Assembly (NCBI GenBank): GCA_001701165.1
Contig: DAAP01000023.1
Span: 1-64,000, forward strand
Direction of reading: 5' to 3'
DNA from: Bacteroidales bacterium H4
GTDB lineage: Bacteria; Bacteroidota; Bacteroidia; Bacteroidales; Muribaculaceae
Length of the DNA: 64,000 nt
In this document: in pieces, positions 1-9,512 of the stretch
Layout: each line of letters starts with the position of its first letter
Numbering within the stretch: the first letter of the stretch is position 1
Made by a program: the position numbers and the translations under genes
Notes under the pieces: generated by a model
Database searches by the model: none
What the model was told of the DNA's origin: nothing
Seen by the model: the letters and a program-made list of their open reading frames with translations, nothing else

Positions 1-42
1 AATTTATTTAGGACAATATTGCTCTGACACACAAAACTGACA

Positions 43-1290
43 TCAGAATATATCTGCGAAGATACGTGGGGTGGCGCCGGTATGAGACTCGATGTAGTCG
101 GCAGCGGCTGCTGATGCTGTGCGGAGTACCGAGGAGTCGGAATATAACGGGTCGATAGCGGCGGCAAATCCGGCCGCATCGTTATAGGTGAAAGCGCCGC
201 CGAGCCGCAAAAGGTCTGTAGCTTCGCGGAACTTGTTATGGTGTGGTCCGAAGATAACCGGCATACCATATACTGCTGCTTCGGGAATATTGTGTATTCC
301 TGCGCCGAAGCCGCCGCCCACTATGGCAATTTGCCCATATTTATACAATGATGATAGGATGCCAAAGCAGTCCACTACAATGTATCGTACCTGCGCGGGG
401 ACAGAGGCAAGGTCCTTGATTTGCGACCAAAGCGCGGCAACTTCGGGCCCTCCAAGTTCGGAAACAAGTGCGCAGAGGCGCTTATCATCAAATTCGTGCG
501 GCGCTATGATTGCCCTTACTTCGGGATGCTCTTTGAGCCACGGAATGTAATATACCTCATCCTGCGGCCACGAGCTGCCTGCGACAATAGTCATACCCGA
601 GCCGGACGTCCACATATCCAGTGACGGGAAAACCTTGGCATGCGCCCGAGTATCTATCACCTGGTCCAAGCGCGTGTCGCCCACGACGTCCACGGCATCG
701 TACCCAATCGTACCGAGAAGTTGTTTAGAAGCCTCGTCCTGTACATATATATGGGTAAACGAGCGCAGAGCGCGACGCATCATACCACCCCACGGCTTGA
801 AAAATATTTGTGAGGGTCGGAATATAGCCGAAATAAGATACGTTGGAATGTCGTGCCGCGAGAGCTGACCAAGCATATTCCGCCAAAACTCGTACTTGAC
901 AAAAATTGCAACCTTTGGGTTGACCGCCTCGACAAAGCGGCGAGCGTTGCGCGGCGTATCAAAAGGCAGATATACCACCAAGTCCACATCCGGATAGGCG
1001 TGTCGCACAGTATACCCCGAAGGCGAGAAAAATGACAGCAAAATACTTTTATGTGGCTGCTGCCGGCGTATCATCGAAATCAGCGGACGGGCTTGCTCGA
1101 ATTCGCCCAGCGAAGCAGCATGTATCCACACGTCAAAGCCTTCGGGTGCGACATTGCGTCGAACCTCAGCTATGCGCGCGAGTGTCTCGCGATGCCCCTG
1201 CACCATCAATGCCGCCTTACGATGCTTAATTGCCGCCAAGCGTACCCCGGCGGCATAGACATGTATGGCAACATTATACAGCAAGCTCAT
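43..1290 (-). CDS. waaA: 3-deoxy-D-manno-octulosonic acid (Kdo) transferase
   Basis: This 415-residue GT30-family enzyme should transfer Kdo from CMP-Kdo to the lipid A precursor at the inner membrane. The N-terminal half has HAASLGEFEQ near residue 57, holding the Glu that acts as general base in the family. The C-terminal half carries the nucleotide-sugar region with GGGFGAGIHNIPEAA near residue 330. I chose the ATG at 1290, one base after the gltX stop, rather than an in-frame TTG at 1302 that lies inside gltX. The tight spacing implies co-transcription and translational coupling with gltX. Length is normal for the family. Confidence 0.93.
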   Translation of the reverse strand: MSLLYNVAIHVYAAGVRLAAIKHRKAALMVQGHRETLARIAEVRRNVAPEGFDVWIHAASLGEFEQARPLISMIRRQQPHKSILLSFFSPSGYTVRHAYPDVDLVVYLPFDTPRNARRFVEAVNPKVAIFVKYEFWRNMLGQLSRHDIPTYLISAIFRPSQIFFKPWGGMMRRALRSFTHIYVQDEASKQLLGTIGYDAVDVVGDTRLDQVIDTRAHAKVFPSLDMWTSGSGMTIVAGSSWPQDEVYYIPWLKEHPEVRAIIAPHEFDDKRLCALVSELGGPEVAALWSQIKDLASVPAQVRYIVVDCFGILSSLYKYGQIAIVGGGFGAGIHNIPEAAVYGMPVIFGPHHNKFREATDLLRLGGAFTYNDAAGFAAAIDPLYSDSSVLRTASAAAADYIESHTGATPRIFADIF

Positions 1291-1291
1291 G

Positions 1292-2830
1292 TCACTCGGC
1301 AACAGGCACTTGAATATTGTCTATGGCGCGGCGCAAACGACGTAGCGTGGTTTCGCGGCCGAGGACATCCGTAATTTCAAACATGTGCGGCCCTGTGCAT
1401 TGTCCAACCACAGCGAGGCGGAAGGCATTCATGACATTGCCCATATGCAATTCATTGTCTTTAATCCATTGCATCACAACAGGTTCGAGCGCTACGCCGT
1501 CAAATATCGGTTGAGTTTCGAGCAAAGACACGAGGGCACGCATAGTGTCCGGCATTCCGGTCGTCCAGCGCTTCTTGACCGCCTTGGGGTCGTAATCCTC
1601 AGGATCTGCGAAGAAGAACTTGGCTTGATCCCACAACTCGGCAACGAAATTTATGCGCGACTTGACCAATTTCACAACGCGAGTAATGTACTCAAGTCCG
1701 AAGGCGTCCGCATCCACGCCGTTGCGGCGAAGCACCGGCACAAAAAGTTCGGCCAACTTCTCATCCGGCATCATCTGTATATACTGGTGGTTGAACCACT
1801 TGGCTTTCTCGAAAGCGAATTTAGCACCCGAGCGCGAGCAATGTTCAAACGAAAACTTAGCGATGAGCGTATCCATATCCATGATCTCGGTGTCATCGCC
1901 CGGGTTCCAGCCCAGCAGTGCCAAAAAATTGACTACAGCTTCGGGCAGATAGCCGCTTTCGCGGTATCCCGAGGATACATCGCCCGACACCGGATCAATC
2001 CATTGCAGCGGGAAAACGGGGAAACCGAGACGATCGCCGTCGCGTTTGGAGAGCTTGCCCTTGCCATCCGGTTTGAGCAGCAACGGCAAGTGGACAAAAC
2101 ACGGCATAGTATCCTCCCAGCCGAAGGCGCGGTACAATAGCACATGCAGCGGAGCCGACGGCAGCCATTCCTCACCGCGAATGACATGCGTAACCTTCAT
2201 CAGGTGGTCGTCCACGATATTGGCCAGATGGTATGTAGGCAGGTCGTCGGCGCTCTTGTAAAGCACTTTGTCGTCAAGGATATCGCTTTTGATGACCACA
2301 TCGCCGCGCAACAGGTCGTCTACATGCACTTCCTGCCCCGGCTCAATAAGGAAGCGCACCACATACTTTTCGCCTGCATCGAGAAGGCGCTTAACCTCAT
2401 CGGCCGACAGTGTCAACGAATTACGCATCAGCATACGCGTGTGCGCATCATATTGGAAATTCTTGATTTCGGCACGTTTGGCCTCCAATTCCTGCGGAGT
2501 ATCAAAGGCGATATAAGCCTTGCCGGCATCCACCAGTTGCTTCATATAGCGGCGGTAAATGTCGCGGCGTTCGCTTTGCTTGTACGGTCCGTAGGGGCCT
2601 CCTTCGCGTACGCCCTCGTCAATACCTATACCCAACCAAGCCAAAGCTTCGTTGATATAGTCCTCGGCTCCGGGGACAAAACGCTGCGAATCGGTATCCT
2701 CGATGCGTAATATCATCTTGCCCCCCAATTTGCGAGCAAAAAGATAGTTATAAAGAGCCGTGCGAACGCCGCCAATATGCAGCGGTCCGGTGGGTGATGG
2801 CGCGAAACGTACGCGAACTTCTTGTTCCAT
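1292..2830 (-). CDS. gltX: glutamyl-tRNA synthetase
   Basis: This 512-residue class I aminoacyl-tRNA synthetase charges tRNA-Glu in the cytoplasm. The HIGH signature is present as HIGG in [11 protein letters not shown] at residues 11-21, and the KMSKS loop as KLSKRDG near residue 260. The C-terminal part is the helical anticodon-binding region. Length is typical for the bacterial discriminating or non-discriminating enzyme; which one cannot be decided by eye. It is the first gene of a two-gene unit with waaA, and a TACCTTTG box lies about 85 bases upstream. Confidence 0.97.
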   Translation of the reverse strand: MEQEVRVRFAPSPTGPLHIGGVRTALYNYLFARKLGGKMILRIEDTDSQRFVPGAEDYINEALAWLGIGIDEGVREGGPYGPYKQSERRDIYRRYMKQLVDAGKAYIAFDTPQELEAKRAEIKNFQYDAHTRMLMRNSLTLSADEVKRLLDAGEKYVVRFLIEPGQEVHVDDLLRGDVVIKSDILDDKVLYKSADDLPTYHLANIVDDHLMKVTHVIRGEEWLPSAPLHVLLYRAFGWEDTMPCFVHLPLLLKPDGKGKLSKRDGDRLGFPVFPLQWIDPVSGDVSSGYRESGYLPEAVVNFLALLGWNPGDDTEIMDMDTLIAKFSFEHCSRSGAKFAFEKAKWFNHQYIQMMPDEKLAELFVPVLRRNGVDADAFGLEYITRVVKLVKSRINFVAELWDQAKFFFADPEDYDPKAVKKRWTTGMPDTMRALVSLLETQPIFDGVALEPVVMQWIKDNELHMGNVMNAFRLAVVGQCTGPHMFEITDVLGRETTLRRLRRAIDNIQVPVAE

Positions 2831-2913
2831 GTTTGTCTCTTTGATTGGATTTTCCTATATGATGTCCCGGGGAACTTGCGCGGTATACAGCCGCCATGCC
2901 CCATTTGACGCCG

Positions 2914-2921
2914 CAAAGGTA
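2914..2921 (-). promoter_or_regulatory. putative -7 box for gltX-waaA
   Basis: The minus strand reads TACCTTTG, matching the Bacteroidota -7 consensus TAnnTTTG, about 85 bases before the gltX start. I did not find a convincing TTG -33 element at the usual distance. Confidence 0.4.
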
Positions 2922-3052
2922 CGAAAAATATATGACCTACATATTGCTCCCCGTAAAGAAAACATAAAACGCGCTCCGGCAAAGCGATGGCGCCTCCACA
3001 ATATCGCGAGAGACGCCATCAAGTAATGTATGTGCTGTCCTATTGTATTCTC

Positions 3053-5590
3053 TTACTTATTCAAAATGCCTGAGGATGCGCCGTCTGCCTTATACGCCTC
3101 ATTACCGGCCTTAACTTTCTTGCCATAGCCGAATGTGTACGTGGCCGAGATTTGGAAGAATCTGATATAGCTGCCGGTATATATGCGCCCGATTGAGTCG
3201 TAATAGCGGCTTTGCGTGGTGCTCTTGGTGGCGTAAGTATTACCATAAAATGGATTGCGCGTATAGAACCGAAAATTCCATCGGTCGTTGCTCCACCCGA
3301 CTTGCAAGGTGTAGTTAGACCTTGTGTCCATCCACATACCAATCATACAGCCGTCAGGATAAACCATAGGGCTTCGATAAGTCGCGCCAAAGTAAAAATC
3401 CTTCAAGTAATAAAATGCCGATGCGGACACGACCATCCTGCCTTTGTTCCAATTGTACGGGGCGCCATTATGTCCTTGGAGCATATAGCCGGATAATGAT
3501 ACCTGCAAATTGTCTTTGAAGAACTTCCCCGTGCCTTGCACACCGTATTGCCATTGGGCAAAGCCGCCCAACGGCTGCTTGATTGTTCGGAGTACGCCCG
3601 TATCATTTGCCTGGTAGTCATATACATAGCGATTGTCAACGACCCAAACATTACCATAAGCCGCCATCTTGAACGCCTTATTTATGATAAACGTGTAGTT
3701 GCCGTCTGCATCGAACGATTTATATGGGACCAGCGATGGATTGCCGGTATAGCTCATAAGCGGGTTGAAGTGTATGACGGCAGCGCTCCTATAGCCGGAA
3801 GACGGTATCGATTTCCGATAACCAACCTTTACCGAAAACGAGTTCTTCTTGTTGATGGAGCATTGTACCGCCAAGTCCGCCCATGGCGCCGTGGTGTTTT
3901 CAACCGTTGTACCATACTCCGAGCGGTCCCAATTAAGTCCGATGCTCAATGTACTATGTAGCTTCTCGCCGGTATAGCTGTAATTTACGCCCGGACCAAA
4001 TCTTAGCGTCTGCGCCTTGTCCGAGACGGACGACGACCCCGAGTATCGGGTTTTGTTCAGCAAAAAACGTCCCTGGCACATAACTTTGAGCGTGCCGACC
4101 TTACCAAACGAATGCACAAAAGCAATGTCGCCGACAGCTTGATGGGAGTTATCTTTCGCGCCATTTACGATTGCCTCCGCGCCGTTCTCTTCATAGCGCG
4201 AGTTTTGTTGGGTATTGGTATAGGCGTACCGTGGATTAAACGTGATTGTATTGTTCCCAGGCAAGGCAAAATACCAATAGCCGTTGTAAGCGAATGAATT
4301 AATCCTATTGGAGCTAAGTGAGCTATACTCCGACCCTTCATATTCTTCCGAGCTATATGACACATGCCCGTCGGTTGTATACTTGGGAGTCCGATTAAAT
4401 TCCACCGAGAACATATTGCTCATTGTTACCTTGTCTGTCTTATACAGAGCCTTGAACGATGCCCAATAGTCATGACATGTCTTTTTAGTATTGTCTACAA
4501 TCGAATTACGTTGTATCTCCTTAATTGTTCCGTCAGGCTGTGGCAAGCGATATGTCTCGTAAGTATCCTCGTAATACTTTTTGTCGCGCATAAAGAATAA
4601 TCCTCCCGCCACGTCAAAGGTCATCCGTTTGTATTGCAACTTTGAGTACCCGTTAAGCTGCCTGGACATCACGAAGTTGTCGTAGTATATACCTTTTGCA
4701 TAGCCGCCGTACTCATATCTCTGCATCACAAAATTGACCACGTGCGACTTGCCATGGAAACGCGGATCGCTCGGATAGTCGTAGTACTCAACACGCTTTA
4801 CGTCGCTGACAAGTATGCCGGTAAGCTCATTACCTATGGCCGGAACGTAGTCTATATATATATCCACCTGCTGTCCGGTATTGGTCTTGATGTCCTCGTC
4901 AACAGCCAGTTGCGGAATCGCCATTCGTTGAATGAGGTCCTGTGCCGTCTGTGCGGACTTCTTCTGCGTTTTGGTTGGCAAATAGACAGACTTGTCGGAA
5001 TACAAATTGGCTGTAGAGCCCTCCACCGTCACCGTGGCAAGGTTGATCGGTAGCTCGTCTATGGTGATTACCCCGACATTATGCTTGGCAAACAGCCGGT
5101 ATTTTGTCTTGTATCCCATGCAGCTGATCTTGCCTATAATCCCGTTGTGGTCGCAGGGTATACGGAAGTGACCCTCGCCATCCGTAATGCCGTAAGTGAT
5201 CACGATCGAATCGGTGGGAGCGAGCAGCATCACCGTAGCCGCCGCCACCGGCTCGCCATCACTTCCGATGACAGAGCCCGTATAGAAATAACGACCGTGC
5301 TGGAGCGCTTCCACGTATATGCAGCCGTCCTTGCGTACCACCGATATCGGATTGAGGCCAACTATCATCCTTACGGCCTCGTAAATATTATCGGTGCTAA
5401 TACGCGCCGAAGTCGTGTAATTGTCCAGGTCTTTATATATAAAGGATAAATTTACATCGGGGTTTTCTGCGACTTTTACGAGGGCTTGCGATATCGGCGT
5501 ATTGCGAAAATTATGCTCGTACTTGTGTGCTTGCATCACGACTACGGACAATGCCGAAAGCACGAATGCCATTACCGAACCGCGCATCAT
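3053..5590 (-). CDS. outer-membrane beta-barrel receptor with STN and carboxypeptidase-like domains
   Basis: An 845-residue secreted protein with a signal peptide (about residues 1-21), an STN-like domain (about 25-95, containing ISQALVKVAENP), a carboxypeptidase-regulatory-like beta-sandwich (about 100-190), a plug region and a C-terminal outer-membrane barrel rich in alternating aromatic strands. It resembles the TonB-dependent receptor or OMP_b-brl_3 class; no substrate can be inferred. The start codon overlaps the stop of the FecR-like gene by four bases, so it should be co-expressed with that anti-sigma factor and its ECF sigma factor. The STN domain would signal to the FecR-like protein in the periplasm. 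Confidence 0.8.
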   Translation of the reverse strand: MMRGSVMAFVLSALSVVVMQAHKYEHNFRNTPISQALVKVAENPDVNLSFIYKDLDNYTTSARISTDNIYEAVRMIVGLNPISVVRKDGCIYVEALQHGRYFYTGSVIGSDGEPVAAATVMLLAPTDSIVITYGITDGEGHFRIPCDHNGIIGKISCMGYKTKYRLFAKHNVGVITIDELPINLATVTVEGSTANLYSDKSVYLPTKTQKKSAQTAQDLIQRMAIPQLAVDEDIKTNTGQQVDIYIDYVPAIGNELTGILVSDVKRVEYYDYPSDPRFHGKSHVVNFVMQRYEYGGYAKGIYYDNFVMSRQLNGYSKLQYKRMTFDVAGGLFFMRDKKYYEDTYETYRLPQPDGTIKEIQRNSIVDNTKKTCHDYWASFKALYKTDKVTMSNMFSVEFNRTPKYTTDGHVSYSSEEYEGSEYSSLSSNRINSFAYNGYWYFALPGNNTITFNPRYAYTNTQQNSRYEENGAEAIVNGAKDNSHQAVGDIAFVHSFGKVGTLKVMCQGRFLLNKTRYSGSSSVSDKAQTLRFGPGVNYSYTGEKLHSTLSIGLNWDRSEYGTTVENTTAPWADLAVQCSINKKNSFSVKVGYRKSIPSSGYRSAAVIHFNPLMSYTGNPSLVPYKSFDADGNYTFIINKAFKMAAYGNVWVVDNRYVYDYQANDTGVLRTIKQPLGGFAQWQYGVQGTGKFFKDNLQVSLSGYMLQGHNGAPYNWNKGRMVVSASAFYYLKDFYFGATYRSPMVYPDGCMIGMWMDTRSNYTLQVGWSNDRWNFRFYTRNPFYGNTYATKSTTQSRYYDSIGRIYTGSYIRFFQISATYTFGYGKKVKAGNEAYKADGASSGILNK

Positions 5591-6240
5591 CGCACCACCA
5601 ACTCGCTCCCCTCGAGTGTAATGTCGATTTGTTCGAAGCTGTTAAGCTGGTCGACAATGTTTTGCAAGGTATTATTCGGGTCGAATTTGTAAAATAAGTG
5701 CAATTGATTCTTTGCCTCTGCCTCAAACCGAGCCTTGACGCCGTAGGTCTTTGCAATCGTCTCGACAATCTCGCCAAACGAAGCATTTTCGAACAACACC
5801 GGAGAGGTCGACTTAGCGGGCACACCCTCGGATGACGGCGCAACGGTATCTCGTACGACAGCCTGGCTTTGGGCTGCATCTCCCCGGGCAGCAACGACGA
5901 TAGCCTCGTCTGTTTTGCCACGATCGAGACTCACCTTAATGGTGATACCCACAGCAAAAGCAACCACGGACGACACTATCAGCAATGCTATAGACGCAGC
6001 ACGGCCGGACAGCCATAGAAACCGGAAGCGAGGTGCAGGATGTGCCTGCTCGAAACGCTTCCATTCCTCGTCCACTTCGGCACTCGAGATTGTGTCCCGA
6101 GATTCCGCTGCAGACTGCGTTTTGACCAAAACATTATATATCTCGCGCGTCTCCGGATCCGAAAGTATTTCGGACAATCGTGCTGACGTGTAATTTTCGG
6201 GGTGCTCTATGATATCGAGCACTACATCATACTTATCCAT
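5587..6240 (-). CDS. short FecR-like anti-sigma factor
   Basis: A 217-residue single-pass membrane protein. Residues 1-75 form a charged cytoplasmic segment, about 80-100 are a transmembrane helix (ASIALLIVSSVVAFAVG), and about 145-215 resemble the DUF4974/STN-type C-terminal domain found after FecR domains. The central FecR beta domain usual in roughly 330-residue Bacteroidales anti-sigma factors seems to be missing. I preferred the ATG at 6240, which overlaps the sigma factor gene by 8 bases, to a GTG at 6246. By family logic it would hold the ECF sigma factor until the receptor signals. Confidence 0.75.
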   Translation of the reverse strand: MDKYDVVLDIIEHPENYTSARLSEILSDPETREIYNVLVKTQSAAESRDTISSAEVDEEWKRFEQAHPAPRFRFLWLSGRAASIALLIVSSVVAFAVGITIKVSLDRGKTDEAIVVAARGDAAQSQAVVRDTVAPSSEGVPAKSTSPVLFENASFGEIVETIAKTYGVKARFEAEAKNQLHLFYKFDPNNTLQNIVDQLNSFEQIDITLEGSELVVR

Positions 6241-6724
6241 TTTCACTCAATTTGTTTCGTATAATACTGAGTGCATGACGCAAGTGCTTGAACACGGCTG
6301 TCTGGCTGATGCCCATCTCGCGAGCCACCGCCTCGAATTTCAGTCCATCGACAAAGCGCAGTTCGACTACGCGTTGGCACTGCTCGGGCATGTTGTCGCG
6401 AATAATCGAATATATCTCCGACACAGTGTCCTCGTCCGGCCAATCTTCACCATCGTAATCGTCCATCTCGGCGAAATACAAGCCCAGTACGCGTTCATGA
6501 ATATCCAAATCGCGTATATGGTTGATACAACGATTGCGAACGGCTCGGAGCAAATAGCTCGGAGTCAAGACCGATACAGCTATATTCCCGTCAAGTAAGG
6601 TGCAAAAAACATCATGGACAATGTCGCGCGCAAGATCATCGTCATGCAGAAGCATCGCGGCCTGCCGATGCATCTGCGCATAATACTTTTTGAACAGCTT
6701 TTCTATGTCGGGCCTATGTGTCAT
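6233..6724 (-). CDS. ECF-type RNA polymerase sigma factor
   Basis: A 163-residue sigma-70 family protein with region 2 at about residues 5-75 and region 4 at about 100-160, the latter with a helix-turn-helix (VAREMGISQTAVFKHL). It is the first gene of the sigma / FecR-like / receptor unit and would direct transcription of that unit or of distant targets. The ATG at 6724 is preferred because the in-frame GTG at 6739 lies upstream of a TATATTTG promoter box at 6728-6735. That box is so close that the transcript may be leaderless. Confidence 0.9.
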   Translation of the reverse strand: MTHRPDIEKLFKKYYAQMHRQAAMLLHDDDLARDIVHDVFCTLLDGNIAVSVLTPSYLLRAVRNRCINHIRDLDIHERVLGLYFAEMDDYDGEDWPDEDTVSEIYSIIRDNMPEQCQRVVELRFVDGLKFEAVAREMGISQTAVFKHLRHALSIIRNKLSENG

Positions 6725-6727
6725 ACA

Positions 6728-6735
6728 CAAATATA
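6728..6735 (-). promoter_or_regulatory. -7 box of the ECF sigma gene
   Basis: The minus strand reads TATATTTG, an exact TAnnTTTG match, with TTA (one mismatch to TTG) 20 bases upstream. It ends only three bases before the ATG at 6724, placing the predicted transcription start at or next to the start codon. Confidence 0.5.
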
Positions 6736-6857
6736 ACACACATTTTCGAGATTACTAAACCCCGTAAAACAAAAAAATGCTTTTTGGATTACGCTATTGC
6801 CACTCTATGTCTCTTGCCAAATGAGTATTTATCAGCATGAACACCACATATATAGCA

Positions 6858-6897
6858 AATGAGACGGACGCGCCTACACAGACACGCCCGTCTCATT
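6858..6897 (-). terminator. hairpin terminator downstream of the lipoprotein gene
   Basis: A perfect 10-base stem (aatgagacgg pairing with ccgtctcatt) encloses a 20-base loop. It lies 30 bases beyond the stop of the lipoprotein gene. There is no clear U-tract, so termination is inferred from position and stem strength. Confidence 0.5.
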
Positions 6898-6926
6898 CAT
6901 TATGGATGCAAAACAGACTGATAAAG

Positions 6927-7664
6927 TCACTTTGAGTTCATAATTCTTTCGTATTGCAGGTAAAATGCCGAGGGTGCTTCGTCTTTCAAGAACGTGACTT
7001 TGCTTTTCTTCCCTCGGCAGTCGTATACATTTCGTTTTTTCTGCTCGTCTTTTGCATCGATATTGAGGATGCTCTTTACGTAGAACGAATGAGTTATCGT
7101 ATGTTCTGCGCCACCATCCTTGGCATACGTGATTATATTGCCAAATTTCACAGGGCTGTCTTCACTTGTAAATTCGAGCTCTCCAAATTCCATAGCCCCT
7201 AATTCGCATGTATCATAAGCCTTGCGCGTGATGGTGTATTCGCTAATAAAGCGAGAGGTCTTGGGCGGTATCGAAACAACCTTTTTGCTGCGTATTGTTT
7301 GCGAAACACCTGTCGATGCAGATTTCAGCAACCCCCAATATGCTGCCGCCACACCGCCGGTAACCAAGCTAGTGTTTTCACGATCTACATAGTAGTCATA
7401 TGATGTGCCGTTGAGCACAAAGAAAGATTTCGTCAAGTCGACGTTGACAATCTTGTCCGAATTGTTGGTGAGCGTGAAGCCAGGCTCACCGCCGTGACTC
7501 CAGAAATTGTACGATACCGTGATGTCATCGTATGCGTACTTGATACCTGTCTCGGAACTCGCAGCCTCGGGGACTGCGACATTGTACACCTGATAACATG
7601 TTGTCTTACATGATGCCAAAGCAAGCATACCAGCACAAGCCGCAATCATCATTAATTTGTTCAT
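6927..7664 (-). CDS. hypothetical lipoprotein
   Basis: A 245-residue predicted lipoprotein with a lipobox ending at Cys19 (LALASC), followed by a mixed alpha/beta region without a family I can name. The order of segments (WSHGGEPGFTLTNNSDKIV near residue 55, then a conserved-looking beta-rich centre) suggests an extracytoplasmic beta-sandwich of the kind common in Bacteroides. It is a single gene bounded by its own promoter box (7724-7731) and a downstream hairpin. Function is unknown. Confidence 0.8.
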   Translation of the reverse strand: MNKLMMIAACAGMLALASCKTTCYQVYNVAVPEAASSETGIKYAYDDITVSYNFWSHGGEPGFTLTNNSDKIVNVDLTKSFFVLNGTSYDYYVDRENTSLVTGGVAAAYWGLLKSASTGVSQTIRSKKVVSIPPKTSRFISEYTITRKAYDTCELGAMEFGELEFTSEDSPVKFGNIITYAKDGGAEHTITHSFYVKSILNIDAKDEQKKRNVYDCRGKKSKVTFLKDEAPSAFYLQYERIMNSK

Positions 7665-7723
7665 GATAATGTGTTTTAGTTATTAATTACCGTTTGTTTT
7701 AGTCTCGTCTGCTGACGATGTCG

Positions 7724-7731
7724 CAAAGTTA
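7724..7731 (-). promoter_or_regulatory. putative -7 box for the lipoprotein gene
   Basis: The minus strand reads TAACTTTG, a TAnnTTTG match 60 bases upstream of the lipoprotein start codon. No TTG element was found at 20 bases. Confidence 0.4.
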
Positions 7732-7809
7732 TGTGGCATAATGAGCAAAAATTGGATGCGCAAATGTTAATTAAAGCTAAATATTGCATTTGATTCCATT
7801 GGAACTTTT

Positions 7810-8595
7810 TCATCTGCCGAGGCGAGCATCAAGAGCTTCGATGACGCGGAGCATCTCGGCAGGCAGGAACGACATCGCGGCTACGTATATATCCGGCGGA
7901 ATGGAAAATCGGGCTTCGGCCAGCGAACCGACGATGGCGCCTACCGTGCCCGAGTCGCCGCCGTAAGACACCGCTTGTCGAATGGCGTCTTCAAAGCTCG
8001 TGGCTGTGGCAGCGATATACAAAGACAAGGGGACGCATCCTTGGCACGTCGCGTCAAAGTAGCCACGCTCCGGCAACCTGTCAAAGGCTTCGGAACAAGT
8101 GTACTCATCGTAATAGAATTCATCAGCAACGTCCTCAAAGATATACGGATCTTTGACCGGCGCCTGCCGTATACGCAGGATCGCCACGGCAATCGCAACA
8201 GCGCCTTTAATGCCCTCGGGGTGGTTGTGCGTCACGGCAGCCGAAGCCTCGGCCTGCAGACGTACTTCGTCCTCATTGTCATAGAACCATGCTATAGGGC
8301 TGACACGCATGGCCGAGTCGTTGCCGAAACTATTGTATGGGTATGGGTCGGGCCGATTCACCCAATCAAAAAAATAACTGTCGTATTCGCCCCTCGGGTG
8401 GGGGTAGCGGCGACACCACGCGCGCAAGGCTTCGGCGTAGCCCAAGTCGCGCAAAACGGCATCAGCCACAGCCACGGTGCAAATAGTATTGTCAGTGTAA
8501 TCGCACCCCGGGCCAAAGAGCTCAAAGTCATAGTCCGAGGTATTGTCAAACTCGTAACGCGACCCGATAATGTCGCCGATGATTGCGCCTTTCAT
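7810..8595 (-). CDS. ADP-ribosylglycohydrolase-fold protein with altered metal-site residues
   Basis: A 261-residue protein of the DraG/ARH family, which removes ADP-ribose from proteins or small molecules using two Mg ions. GDIIGS (residues 7-12), GNDSAMR (91-97) and THNHPEGIKGA (about 122-132) are family motifs. The two metal-binding motifs deviate: the usual TDDT is TDNT (34-37) and the usual GGDxDT is GGDSGT (212-217), so two of the conserved Asp ligands are Asn and Gly. The fold is intact and full length. Hydrolase activity is therefore uncertain; it could be a binding protein or act on a different substrate. It is divergent from tdk across a 233-base gap. Confidence 0.85.
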   Translation of the reverse strand: MKGAIIGDIIGSRYEFDNTSDYDFELFGPGCDYTDNTICTVAVADAVLRDLGYAEALRAWCRRYPHPRGEYDSYFFDWVNRPDPYPYNSFGNDSAMRVSPIAWFYDNEDEVRLQAEASAAVTHNHPEGIKGAVAIAVAILRIRQAPVKDPYIFEDVADEFYYDEYTCSEAFDRLPERGYFDATCQGCVPLSLYIAATATSFEDAIRQAVSYGGDSGTVGAIVGSLAEARFSIPPDIYVAAMSFLPAEMLRVIEALDARLGR

Positions 8596-8773
8596 AATAA
8601 ATATTTGATTTTATGCATTCAACAATATTTTACCGCTTCAAAATTAGACATTGAATGTACCAAAAACCGGTACAGTTTCCACGGCTTCAAAAAAATTCGA
8701 GCGGAATATTCTGTAATTCACGCGCTTTGCGCCGGAGTTAAAAATCGAAGATGTAATTACGGATTTTTATTAC

Positions 8774-8781
8774 TAACTTTG
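8774..8781 (+). promoter_or_regulatory. -7 box for tdk
   Basis: TAACTTTG matches TAnnTTTG and lies 48 bases before the tdk start. The expected -33 position has ATG instead of TTG. Confidence 0.4.
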
Positions 8782-8828
8782 GCCTTTGAAACGATATTTT
8801 TACCACCTATCCGAAACCGAATACAGCA

Positions 8829-9473
8829 ATGTACCGCAAAGGCAAACTATACTTTCGCTACGGCACTATGGGCTCGGCCAAAACCGCGCTGCTCCTGACC
8901 ACAGCGTACAACTTCGAGGAACGCCATATGAGCTATCTGTGTATGAAACCAGCCATAGACACTCGCGAGGGCGATCGAGTAATACACTCACGCATAGGCA
9001 TCGAGCGCGCTTGCGAATGGATATACCCGGATACAGACTTATACCGATTTGCCAAGAATTACTTCAAGAAAGAGGGCAAACTGGTGGACTGGTTTTTGGT
9101 CGACGAGGCCCAATTTCTGAGCGAACAACAAGTGGATCAGCTGTCGCGCATTGTGGACGACTTCGGATGCAACGTAATCTGCTACGGACTACGCACGGAT
9201 TTCCAGAGCCACCTATTCGAGGGCTCGCGCCGCCTTTTCGAAATTGCCGATACCATCGACGAAGTTAAGTCGACATGCAATTGCGGACGCAAAACCATCA
9301 TCAACGCACGCATAGACGCTCAAGGCAATTTTGTCAGCGAGGGTGCCCAAGTCGAAATCGGCGGAAACGACCGATACGTGGCCGTATGCCGCAAGTGCTG
9401 GCGCAACAAACGTATCGAGCAGAGCAGCCGCGATGTCCTGCCCCTGGTGTGGAATGACGACAATGAGGATTGA
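8829..9473 (+). CDS. tdk: thymidine kinase (type II)
   Basis: A 214-residue cytoplasmic enzyme that phosphorylates thymidine to dTMP in nucleoside salvage. The P-loop is GTMGSAKT (residues 12-19), the Walker B-like motif is DEAQF (about 96-100), and the C-terminal lasso with zinc-binding Cys residues is present (TCNCGRK and VCRKCW). The segment before GNDRYV matches the proteobacterial-like subgroup. It is followed 39 bases later by a YhcH-type gene and probably co-transcribed. Confidence 0.95.
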   Translation: MYRKGKLYFRYGTMGSAKTALLLTTAYNFEERHMSYLCMKPAIDTREGDRVIHSRIGIERACEWIYPDTDLYRFAKNYFKKEGKLVDWFLVDEAQFLSEQQVDQLSRIVDDFGCNVICYGLRTDFQSHLFEGSRRLFEIADTIDEVKSTCNCGRKTIINARIDAQGNFVSEGAQVEIGGNDRYVAVCRKCWRNKRIEQSSRDVLPLVWNDDNED

Positions 9474-9512
9474 TTCGTACCGGGACACAACACCCACAGA
9501 CAACATGCAAAA

